A stretch of 48,886 nucleotides of DNA from Synechococcales cyanobacterium S06 (GTDB lineage Bacteria; Cyanobacteriota; Cyanobacteriia; Cyanobacteriales; JAABRE01): positions 1 to 48,886 of the forward strand of contig JAABRE010000036.1 in assembly GCA_011391125.1 (NCBI GenBank), in the 5' to 3' direction. The notes beneath the pieces were generated by a model. It was not told the DNA's origin. It saw only the letters and a list, made by a program, of their open reading frames with translations, and searched no databases. This document shows positions 42,629 to 48,886 of the stretch, piece after piece (the first letter of the stretch is position 1; every line of letters starts with the position of its first letter). The position numbers and the translations under genes are program-made.

Positions 42629-42666
42629 TAGTTGACAGTTGATAGTTGACAGTTGATAGTTGATAA
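42620..42666. repeat. GACAGTTGATAGTT short tandem repeat
   Basis: Alternating GACAGTT and GATAGTT units begin within the last codons of the Trp-rich gene. The spacer up to 43030 otherwise holds AT-rich sequence, a 34-codon open stretch with no start (42686-42787) and a second repeat block. Confidence 0.8.
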
Positions 42667-42868
42667 AGTTGGTTTTATTTGTTAATATTCTCGGTCTAAA
42701 TATCGGGAAAAATATTTAGCTAATTCTGTTAAAAATAAAGCAGAAGTTTCAAAATTTTTATCTCAAAATAAAACTCATTTGCTATAATTTTGTATCGAAA
42801 AATTCGGTTTAATTAATTGGTTTATTTATTAGGTAATAAATGATCATCTGATTTTTGAGATTCGCAAA

Positions 42869-43029
42869 CAACTGATAACTGGTAATTAATAACTTGTAAT
42901 TAATCACTGATAACAGTTAACAGTTAACTGATAACTGTTAACTGGTAACTGATAACTGTTAACTGGTAACTGGTAACTGATAACTGTTAACTGGTAACTG
43001 ATAACTGATAATTGATAACTGACAACTGA
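42869..43029. repeat. Dense AACTGATAACTG short tandem repeat block
   Basis: About 20 units of variants of AACTGAT, AACTGGT and AACTGTT run for 160 bp right up to the ATG of the ABC ATPase. There is no clear RBS or -10 box, so the ATPase leader is made almost wholly of repeat. Confidence 0.85.
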
Positions 43030-43030
43030 A

Positions 43031-43882
43031 ATGACTGTAGCAATTTTATTGGAAAACGTCGACAAAACTTACAATCAAGTTAATGTGGTTGATAATCTCT
43101 CTTTTTCCCTTGAGTCGGGAGAAATGTTTGGCCTTCTTGGTCCTAATGGAGCAGGTAAATCAACTACGATCCGGATGCTGATTACTTTAACTAAACCCAC
43201 GAAGGGCAAAGTTGAAGTGGCTGGTTTTGATGTTACCCGCAATCAAGCTCAGGTTAAGCAAAATATTGGGGTCGTTTTGCAACAAATTAGTGTGGATAAT
43301 GATTTGACGGTCTGGGAAAATATGGAGTTTCACGGCCGAATGCACCATATTCGCGAACCCGAAAGAGGTACACTTATTACTCAGTGGTTGGATTATGTGC
43401 AGTTGGGCGATCGCCAAAAGTCCCTAGTCAAAACCCTTTCCGGGGGAATGAAACGTCGTTTACAAATTGCGAGAGCGCTGCTTCATCAACCTAAAATCCT
43501 CTTTTTAGATGAACCAACAGTTGGCCTTGATCCCCAAAATCGCCGCCGTTTGTGGGAAATTATCAAGGATTTGAATGGTCAAGGTATGACTATTTTGATT
43601 ACGACTCACTATATGGAAGAAGTGGAATTTCTCTGCGATCGCATTGGCATTATGGACAATGGTAAACTTATTGAAATGGGGACACTTTCTCAGTTACGAT
43701 CTAAGTATGGCCAAGGTTTGCTCATTAAACAACAGGGCGATCGCATCGACTCACAATTTTTTCCCACTTTAACAGAAGCAAATCAATTTTTGGATTCATT
43801 AGGGGAGAAAACTGGTATGATGGTCAGAGAAAGTAACCTAGAAGACATTTTCGTAGAACTTACAGGAAAACAATTAGATTGA
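43031..43882 (+). CDS. ABC transporter ATP-binding protein (ABC-2 type)
   Basis: A 283-aa ATPase of the ABC-2 (DrrA/CcmA-like) export class. Walker A is GLLGPNGAGKSTT, the signature is LSGGMKRRLQIAR and Walker B is ILFLDEPTVGLDP. The C-terminus is short. It should energise export of a lipid, polysaccharide or drug with a permease, but none is adjacent; the next gene is scpB, overlapping by 4 bases. The start is ATG at 43031. Confidence 0.93.
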   Translation: MTVAILLENVDKTYNQVNVVDNLSFSLESGEMFGLLGPNGAGKSTTIRMLITLTKPTKGKVEVAGFDVTRNQAQVKQNIGVVLQQISVDNDLTVWENMEFHGRMHHIREPERGTLITQWLDYVQLGDRQKSLVKTLSGGMKRRLQIARALLHQPKILFLDEPTVGLDPQNRRRLWEIIKDLNGQGMTILITTHYMEEVEFLCDRIGIMDNGKLIEMGTLSQLRSKYGQGLLIKQQGDRIDSQFFPTLTEANQFLDSLGEKTGMMVRESNLEDIFVELTGKQLD

Positions 43883-44349
43883 GGTTAGCAACAAAAATTG
43901 AGGCTATTTTATATCTTAGAGGACAACCGGTTTCTCTGTCAGAAATTGCGGAATTAGCCGGTGATGACTCCTTTGAAGTCGAAGAAGCACTTTTAGAATT
44001 GATGAATGATTATGCTCATCGAGATAGTGCCTTGGAAGTGGTCGAAACTCCCGCTGGATATAGCTTACAGTTGCGTTCTACCTGTCAGTCGATGATGGAA
44101 AATTTGATTCCGGCCGAATTGGGTACAGGTTGTTTACGCACTCTAGCAGCCATTGCTCTAAAGCAACCGGTACTACAAAGTGATATAATTGAATTTAGGG
44201 GTAGCACTGCTTACCAACAAATTCACGAACTGGTAGAACTTGGTTTTGTGCGTAAACGTCGTCAGGAAGAGGGGAGATCCTATTGGTTAGAAGTAACAGA
44301 GAAGTTTTACCAATATTTTGAGATCGAGCAAATATCTCAATTGTTTTAA
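43879..44349 (+). CDS. scpB: Segregation and condensation protein B
   Basis: A 156-aa ScpB, the winged-helix partner of ScpA in the SMC condensin that organises chromosomes. KIEAILYLRGQPVSLSEIAEL is the standard opening, and RTLAAIALKQPVLQSDI followed by GFVRKRRQEEGRSYWLEVTEKF marks the second winged helix. Length is normal for cyanobacteria. It starts at TTG (43879) within TTGA, coupled to the ABC gene. Confidence 0.93.
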   Translation: MRLATKIEAILYLRGQPVSLSEIAELAGDDSFEVEEALLELMNDYAHRDSALEVVETPAGYSLQLRSTCQSMMENLIPAELGTGCLRTLAAIALKQPVLQSDIIEFRGSTAYQQIHELVELGFVRKRRQEEGRSYWLEVTEKFYQYFEIEQISQLF

Positions 44350-44389
44350 ATGTTGTACATTATATTAATAGAGAAAAACGCTGATTGTA

Positions 44390-44716
44390 ATGAACTTTAA
44401 CTTTCGTTTTCGGACTGCTGACTCAGAACAAGCGCACAAAAACAACTTAATGCAATACCTACAGCAACAAAATCCCGAGATTTTGGCCAGGATTGCTCAA
44501 AATGCCAGTCCTGATGTCAAGGATATTATTCAACATAACGTTCAAGGATTAGTGGGAATGCTCCCGAATGATGATTTTGACGTGCAGATCACGACAGATC
44601 GAGAAAATTTAGGCAATTTATTAGCATCGGCCATGATGACTGGTTATTTCCTCCATCAAATGGAACATCGCATGAATTTAGATGCTAGTTTTTCTAATTG
44701 TTCTAATCTTGATTAG
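44390..44716 (+). CDS. DUF760 protein
   Basis: A 108-aa protein of the DUF760 family, conserved in cyanobacteria and chloroplasts but of unknown function. The typical features are LMQYLQQQNPEILARIAQNA, a central IIQHNVQGLVGMLP and SAMMTGYFLHQMEHRM. It is predicted all-helical, cytosolic, with no signal. It follows scpB by 40 bases and may share its transcript. A terminator-like hairpin lies downstream. Confidence 0.88.
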   Translation: MNFNFRFRTADSEQAHKNNLMQYLQQQNPEILARIAQNASPDVKDIIQHNVQGLVGMLPNDDFDVQITTDRENLGNLLASAMMTGYFLHQMEHRMNLDASFSNCSNLD

Positions 44717-44738
44717 TTTACCTAAATAAATAACCCCA

Positions 44739-44785
44739 AAAAATCCAATTTTTTCTCCATTTCAAGGTGAAAAATTGGATTTCTT
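44739..44785 (+). terminator. Terminator-like hairpin after the DUF760 gene
   Basis: AAATCCAATTTTT pairs with AAAAATTGGATTT across a ~13-nt loop, followed by CTTTTA. Similar AATCGGATTTCT segments recur at 44860-44880 and at 6417-6428, so it is also part of a dispersed repeat family. Confidence 0.6.
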
Positions 44786-44929
44786 TTATGATAACTTCGT
44801 GATCAGAAATTCGATTTTTGAGAAGTTTTTTGGTTGTGATAATTTAATTTTTGGTTAAAAATCGGATTTCTTTTCTAAGAAATAGTAATTCCAAATAAAA
44901 ATTAAACAAAAGTTTTTAATTTGTTGTTG

Positions 44930-44967
44930 GACTTTAGTCCTAAGAAGCGCTAAAGCGCAACTACGAA
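44930..44967. repeat. GGACTTTAGTCC and GCGCTAAAGCGC palindromes
   Basis: Two adjacent short palindromes in the spacer before the EgtB-like gene, the second in the dispersed GCGCTTTAGCGC family. Confidence 0.6.
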
Positions 44968-45003
44968 CCGATTTTTCAACTGTTTTAATCTTAATTGGAA
45001 TCA

Positions 45004-46227
45004 CTATAAATCATTTGCACACCGGAAACCAGCAAAAATTTCCCTTACCCAAGGATGATACCAATTGCGGAATGTTGTCCTTAAAGCCCAAGGTCTAGTC
45101 GCCCAACTTCCTCCCCTTAAAACTCGGTGTTTATGATCAAAATAAACCTGAGAATATCCCGGATATAAATAATATTTAAAACTAGGATAACCCGCAAAAT
45201 AACTATTAGTCCATTCCCAAACATTCCCTAACATATCGTAACAACCTGAAGGACTTTTTTCCTCTGAATAACTATTAACAGGGGTGGTATTTCCTACTAA
45301 TAAATTATGGTTACAATTGTTAGTATAAAGAGATTTTTTTCCAGTTAAATTATCCCAACTAGCTGCTTTTTCCCATTCCATTTCTGTCGGTAATCTTTTG
45401 CCAATAAAGTTACAATAAGCTTCGGATTCGTAATAATTTACACCACAAACCGGGTGATAATTAAACTCAGGAGAATCACTCCAATATAAAGGTTTTGAAA
45501 CCGGATTTTTGGCTAACCATTGCCAACCTTCTTCCGACCAAAATTCCCTTTTTTGATAACCTCCATTTTCCATAAACTCTTTGTATTTATAGCACATAAC
45601 TGGGTATTTGTCAAGATAAAAACCATCTAAATATATTGAATTTTCCGGTGATTCATTATCGATCGCCTCTAGGTTATTATTACCTAAAATAAATTCGCCA
45701 GCAGGAATTAAAATAGATTCATTTTTTAGGATAATTTCTGACTGTTTATTCGGAGTTAATTGGGGAAGTTTTTGCTTATTTAAACGGTGTAATTCCAGAA
45801 TCAAAGTAATAGTTTCACCGTGTTGGCTTTCATGTTGAAGTAACCAAATCCAAAGCTTTTCTTGTGTTTCTAGGGGAGCAGATTCTAAATATTGGAAAAC
45901 CTGTTTTCTAACTATAGTTAAATAATCTAAAATATTCTCTAATTCTGGTAGATTTTCCCGCTCTGATTTTGGTAGTCCATCTGCTGCAAATAATTGATGA
46001 TATTGGGGAAATAATGGTGATAAATTTGCGCATTTTTCCAGTATCCAATAACTTTCGGTAAAGGCAATATGTCCTAAATGCCAACCCACTGGACTAAAGT
46101 CGGGATGTGCTTGATTGCTGAAAGTTTCTTGATCAATATTGGTGAATAAATTTAAGGTTAATTGACGACATTCTGTCAAGTTTTTTAAGAGGTATTCTTT
46201 AGTATTTTTAGGAGATTTTACTTGCAT
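45004..46227 (-). CDS. EgtB-like non-heme iron enzyme (DinB_2 + FGE-sulfatase)
   Basis: A 407-aa protein with two parts. The N-terminal DinB-like domain carries HLGHIAFTE and the iron motif HESQHGE, i.e. HX3HXE as in EgtB. The C-terminal formylglycine-generating-like domain has ISIPAG-type ILIPAGEFILGN, WEKAASWD and MLGNVWEWTNS, ending FRNWYHPWVREIFAGFRCAND. Such enzymes join an Cys or gamma-glutamyl-Cys sulfur to trimethylhistidine in ergothioneine synthesis. No EgtD partner lies in the window, so a related sulfur-transfer role remains possible. The ATG at 46227 is divergent from the GST gene. Confidence 0.88.
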   Translation of the reverse strand: MQVKSPKNTKEYLLKNLTECRQLTLNLFTNIDQETFSNQAHPDFSPVGWHLGHIAFTESYWILEKCANLSPLFPQYHQLFAADGLPKSERENLPELENILDYLTIVRKQVFQYLESAPLETQEKLWIWLLQHESQHGETITLILELHRLNKQKLPQLTPNKQSEIILKNESILIPAGEFILGNNNLEAIDNESPENSIYLDGFYLDKYPVMCYKYKEFMENGGYQKREFWSEEGWQWLAKNPVSKPLYWSDSPEFNYHPVCGVNYYESEAYCNFIGKRLPTEMEWEKAASWDNLTGKKSLYTNNCNHNLLVGNTTPVNSYSEEKSPSGCYDMLGNVWEWTNSYFAGYPSFKYYLYPGYSQVYFDHKHRVLRGGSWATRPWALRTTFRNWYHPWVREIFAGFRCANDL

Positions 46228-46278
46228 AATTTTGGTTTATATTTATTAAGAATAAGGGTATTGTATCATAATTTGTTT

Positions 46279-46293
46279 GAGCGCTTTAGCGCC
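46279..46293. repeat. GCGCTTTAGCGC palindromic element
   Basis: GAGCGCTTTAGCGCC lies between the EgtB-like and GST genes, the fourth member of this family in the window. Confidence 0.6.
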
Positions 46294-46347
46294 ACAACCA
46301 ATTTTATAAGGTATAATTACAATATTCAAGCTATTTGGAGTAATTTA

Positions 46348-47004
46348 ATGATTCAGTTTTATCACATTCCCTTATCTTTTAATTCTCGTCGAATTTGGGT
46401 CGCACTTTTAGAAAAAGAAATGTCATTTGAAGCGATCGAAATGAAGTTAGACGGTGATCAATTCGCCCCGTCTTTTTTAGAATTAAACCCATTTCATCAC
46501 ATTCCCGTCTTAGTTGATCATGGTTTCCGAGTAATCGAATCTTTAGCGATTTTAGATTACCTTGAAGCAAAATATCCTCTCAATTCTTTATCACCAGAAA
46601 AACCCGAATCTTTAGCAATAGTTAAAATGGTGAATATGGTAACAGTAAATGAACTTGTACCTGCGATGAATCCTTTAAGCGCAAAAGCTTTAGGAATGAG
46701 GGAAGTCGGGGAAGAAGAATTTAAGAAATCTCAGGAAAAAATTGCCACAGTTTTAACATTTTTTGAGCAGTTATTAGGTGATAAACCTTATTTTGCTGGC
46801 GAAAAACTTAGTTTAGCAGAATGTGTTTTGGGTACAGTTGTTACCCTATTTCCCCTGATTGACGTATCTTTAGATAATTACCCCAATTTACAAAATTGGT
46901 TGACAAAATTAAACCAAAGGGAAAGTTTCATTAAAACTGCGGCTACTCCCGAAATGATCGAATCCTTTAAAGCTAAGATAAAAGCAGCAACACAAAAGAA
47001 ATAA
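46348..47004 (+). CDS. Glutathione S-transferase family protein
   Basis: A 218-aa GST-fold protein. The N-terminal thioredoxin-like half has SFNSRRIWVALLEKEM and the cis-Pro motif HIPVLVD, then IESLAILDYLE, the usual glutathione-binding set. The helical C-terminal half has PYFAGEKLSLAECVLGTVV. I choose the ATG at 46348 with GGAG 8 bases upstream; the earlier in-frame start at 46222 would add a non-homologous tail and overlap the EgtB-like gene. Substrate unknown. Confidence 0.92.
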   Translation: MIQFYHIPLSFNSRRIWVALLEKEMSFEAIEMKLDGDQFAPSFLELNPFHHIPVLVDHGFRVIESLAILDYLEAKYPLNSLSPEKPESLAIVKMVNMVTVNELVPAMNPLSAKALGMREVGEEEFKKSQEKIATVLTFFEQLLGDKPYFAGEKLSLAECVLGTVVTLFPLIDVSLDNYPNLQNWLTKLNQRESFIKTAATPEMIESFKAKIKAATQKK

Positions 47005-47020
47005 ATAATTTTTAGTCAGG

Positions 47021-47073
47021 TGCGTCACATTTTAAAGATAATAATTAATCTTATAAATTATCGGTGTGACGCA
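47021..47073. repeat. TGCGTCACA/TGTGACGCA inverted repeat between convergent genes
   Basis: Perfect 9-bp arms (47021-47029 and 47065-47073) lie between the GST gene and the toxin gene, as the related element does at 27124-27168. Confidence 0.65.
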
Positions 47074-47084
47074 TTTTACTTGGA

Positions 47085-47330
47085 CTATTTTATTCTAGCA
47101 CGAATAATTAAAATTGTTTGATCAGAAGATATAATTTCATAAACAATTCTATCTTTGAGATTTAAATGATAAGAATATAAACCTTTTAAATATCCTTTTA
47201 AAGGTTTACCCAGATAAGGATTAATAGATAATATTTCTTGTAAAATTATTTTTAATTTCTCTTTTTGTTGAAGGGTTAATTGGGCAATATCTTTATTTGC
47301 TTTTTGGGAAAATCTGATTTGATAAGGCAT
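47085..47330 (-). CDS. RelE/ParE-type toxin
   Basis: An 81-aa toxin of the RelE/ParE superfamily: MPYQIRFSQKANKDIAQL opens the fold, GKPLKGYLKGLYSYHL lies in the middle and RIVYEIISSDQTILIIRA closes it with the strands that form the active-site sheet. ParE members attack gyrase and RelE members cleave mRNA; the sequence does not decide which. The antitoxin lies 5 bases upstream on the same strand. Confidence 0.9.
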   Translation of the reverse strand: MPYQIRFSQKANKDIAQLTLQQKEKLKIILQEILSINPYLGKPLKGYLKGLYSYHLNLKDRIVYEIISSDQTILIIRARIK

Positions 47331-47335
47331 ATTTT

Positions 47336-47596
47336 TTAACTAAAAATATCATCCATGGTTAAAGTTTCTCCTTTTTGATATTCTTCTCTAGCCATTTTTA
47401 CATCATTTAAAATTTCTGGGTCTTGTAACAGTGCAAAAGTTTCTAACCAAGACTCTAAAATATCTTCATTAATTAAGAAAAATTTTTGCTCATTTTGAGT
47501 TAAAGTAATAGGTTCTTTTTCCGCAGTTTCAATTATTTGATTAAAATTTTGACAAGCATATTCTACTGTAAATTGTTGTTGATTAGGTATTTTCAT
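47336..47596 (-). CDS. Phd/YefM-type antitoxin
   Basis: An 86-aa antitoxin. The N-terminal half (FTVEYACQNFNQIIETAEKEPITLTQNEQKFFLINEDILESW) follows the Phd/YefM DNA-binding pattern. The C-terminal, acidic part (EYQKGETLTMDDIFS) is the toxin-binding tail. I choose ATG at 47596 over the TTG two codons upstream. It is followed by the RelE/ParE toxin gene after a 5-base gap. Confidence 0.85.
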   Translation of the reverse strand: MKIPNQQQFTVEYACQNFNQIIETAEKEPITLTQNEQKFFLINEDILESWLETFALLQDPEILNDVKMAREEYQKGETLTMDDIFS

Positions 47597-47823
47597 AAGC
47601 AAAAAAGAATAAACATTTTAGTGTTATTCTAACATATAAAAAAACGATCGCCCATAAATAATAACTATAGGGTACTTCAGATTTTAAAATTAATGATTTG
47701 AACCGATAATTATTCTGTCTGACACATCCTACTGCTGATTTAATAGAATATTGCCAAATGCTTGAAAACCTGATATACTTGAAATAATTTATGTTTATAA
47801 AGTAATAAATTCCCTAATTGATT

Positions 47824-48051
47824 GTGAAAAAACAAAGTTTTGATGCTATTTTTGAAAATGGAGTTTTTCGTCCTTTAATTAATCTTAAATTTACGGAAGG
47901 ACAAACTGTAAAAATAATGATTCAATCTGACAATATTCCCCCAAAAAAATGTTTTCCTCAAACTGGAATTATTGCTCAATTAACAGCCAATCCTCTTGTT
48001 ATTTCAGATTTTCAACCTTTGACTAGAGAGGAAGCAAATGATCGTTGGTAA
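47824..48051 (+). CDS. DUF104/AbrB-like antitoxin
   Basis: A ~75-aa protein of the DUF104 antitoxin type: FDAIFENGVFRPLINLKFTEGQTVKIMI is the family signature, a short AbrB-like strand module. The acidic tail REEANDRW probably contacts the toxin. The frame can begin at TTG (47818) or GTG (47824); I show the GTG. The stop overlaps the PIN gene by 14 bases. Confidence 0.82.
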   Translation: MKKQSFDAIFENGVFRPLINLKFTEGQTVKIMIQSDNIPPKKCFPQTGIIAQLTANPLVISDFQPLTREEANDRW

Positions 48052-48481
48052 TAATCAATATTGTTGTATAGATTCTAATATTTGGTTATATCGTTTTATT
48101 ATCAATCCTAATAATGCCAATGCTCAAACTAAACAACAAATAGCTATCAATATTACAAGTCAAGATAATCTGGTTATTAGTACACAGATAATTAATGAGG
48201 TTTGTGTAAATTTAATTCGTAAAGCTAAATTTAATAATTCACAAATTCAAAGTTTAATTCAAGAATTTAATCAAGGTTGTGAAATCATACCGGTTTCTTT
48301 TGAAACAATTGAATATGCAGGAAAATTAAGGGATAAATATTTACTTTCGTTTTGGGATAGTTTAATTGTTGCTAGTGCAATTTTAGGTAAGGCCAATATT
48401 CTCTATTCAGAAGATATGCAAGATGGTTTAATCATCGAAAATACTTTACAAATTATTAATCCATTTAGAGATTTAAAATAA
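48038..48481 (+). CDS. PIN-domain toxin (VapC-like)
   Basis: A 147-aa PIN ribonuclease. IDSNIWLYRF carries the first conserved acid, with N in the position after it; VISTQIINEVC the second; and LSFWDSLIVASAI the third, with NILYSEDMQDGL the last. It is a normal VapC in length and layout, expected to cleave tRNA or rRNA. It overlaps the antitoxin gene and starts with ATG at 48038. Confidence 0.9.
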   Translation: MIVGNNQYCCIDSNIWLYRFIINPNNANAQTKQQIAINITSQDNLVISTQIINEVCVNLIRKAKFNNSQIQSLIQEFNQGCEIIPVSFETIEYAGKLRDKYLLSFWDSLIVASAILGKANILYSEDMQDGLIIENTLQIINPFRDLK

Positions 48482-48563
48482 AATTTAATTGGTTAATAAA
48501 AATCAAATATTGAAAATGAATGATTGTTTAATTTATCAGTTAAGTCTCGCAAGTTAGAATTTA

Positions 48564-48818
48564 TCATTTTGATTCCGCTATAATTTTAGCATTTAACATC
48601 GTAAAAATTTGATTTAGTTCTCGGATTCCTGCTAATTCGGCTTTTTCATCTTCTAATAATTGTTGTTGCTTATTTTTTGCCGAAAGTTCATCTAATCGAC
48701 TCTGTAAATTATCACTAAACTTAAATAAAAAACAATTTCTAATCGGAGTTATTTTTATTTCCTGAGCGATCCAATTAGAGGTAGTGTATTTTATGTAGTG
48801 AAAACTTATTTTTGGCCC
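48564..48818 (-). pseudogene. Remnant of an unidentified gene, start missing
   Basis: On the minus strand an 84-residue frame runs from a stop at 48819-48821 to TGA at 48564-48566. It reads ...IKYTTSNWIAQEIKITP, then SDNLQSRLDELSAKNKQQQL and GIRELNQIFTMLNAKIIAES, i.e. a coiled, helical C-terminus. There is no usable start codon. It reads like the C-terminal end of a larger protein and I cannot name it. The rest of the spacer (48482-48563 and 48822-48886) shows nothing recognisable. Confidence 0.35.
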
Positions 48819-48886
48819 TTATTTCCTATTAAAATAAGTGAATTACATCAAAAAAACAGTTAAAACGAGTAATTAAATTAACATAT

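Noticed and set aside
42686-42787. A 33-codon open stretch (SKYREKYLANSVKNK) in the spacer before the ABC gene
   Set aside because: There is no start codon and no recognisable family; it could be a remnant but the evidence is too weak.
42869-43029. CRISPR-like regular repeats
   Set aside because: Units are 7-10 bp and directly contiguous, with no unique spacers, so they are short tandem repeats and not a CRISPR array.
46222-46347. Longer GST start at 46222
   Set aside because: It would overlap the EgtB-like start and add residues not found in GSTs; the ATG at 46348 has a good RBS.

Overview
The window comes from a low-GC cyanobacterium, probably a unicellular or Chroococcales-type lineage; I do not assign a genus. 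The evidence is a complete kaiA-kaiB-kaiC clock locus, a ferredoxin-type sulfite reductase, a cytochrome b6f cofactor-assembly protein (CCB1 family), the Yfr1 small RNA motif next to trxA, many HIP1 octamers (GCGATCGC), and the short tandem repeats and dispersed palindromes typical of cyanobacterial spacers.

Layout. 1-2.9 kb: the tail of an IS transposase, a 28-nt palindrome, rpsP-KH protein, a methyltransferase-HIT fusion, a 64-bp tandem repeat and a good 6S RNA candidate. 2.9-10 kb: sir, rsmA, then a DUF4160/DUF2442 pair inserted so that the rsmA 3' end is duplicated, an antitoxin with a truncated PIN toxin, and a GH38 alpha-mannosidase. 10-15 kb: a PIN toxin/antitoxin pair, a UbiB-like kinase, a RelE-type pair and xseA-xseB. 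15-19.5 kb: a signalling cluster (receiver-PP2C phosphatase, CheB, GHKL kinase, STAS protein, GGDEF cyclase, second STAS protein), readable as a partner-switching circuit controlling c-di-GMP. 19.5-30 kb: pyrB, a PAS/GAF/GGDEF/EAL protein, a SagB-type double nitroreductase, trxA, Yfr1, a GT4 glycosyltransferase, a fatty acid hydroxylase, a DUF2283 pair and a GH3-type acyl-adenylating enzyme. 30-35 kb: a CBS/hybrid histidine kinase divergent from kaiABC. 35-38.5 kb: a type ISP-like DNA methyltransferase whose reading frame has absorbed several families of dispersed palindromes, then tRNA-Ala(GGC). 38.6-44.7 kb: hisF, a Nudix protein, a lipoprotein, folD, CCB1, a Trp-rich protein, a lone ABC ATPase, scpB and a DUF760 protein. 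45-48.9 kb: an EgtB-like enzyme, a GST, two toxin-antitoxin pairs and a gene remnant.

Two themes recur. First, toxin-antitoxin-like pairs are dense: seven loci, one decayed. Second, repeats shape genes: short tandem repeats supply stop codons and C-terminal residues of several genes, palindromes enter a coding frame, and rsmA was rebuilt by a segmental duplication. The strongest candidates for new biology are the 15-19.5 kb signalling cluster, the repeat-invaded methyltransferase, the rsmA duplication and the kinase facing the clock genes. All functions are inferred from sequence; no database search was possible.
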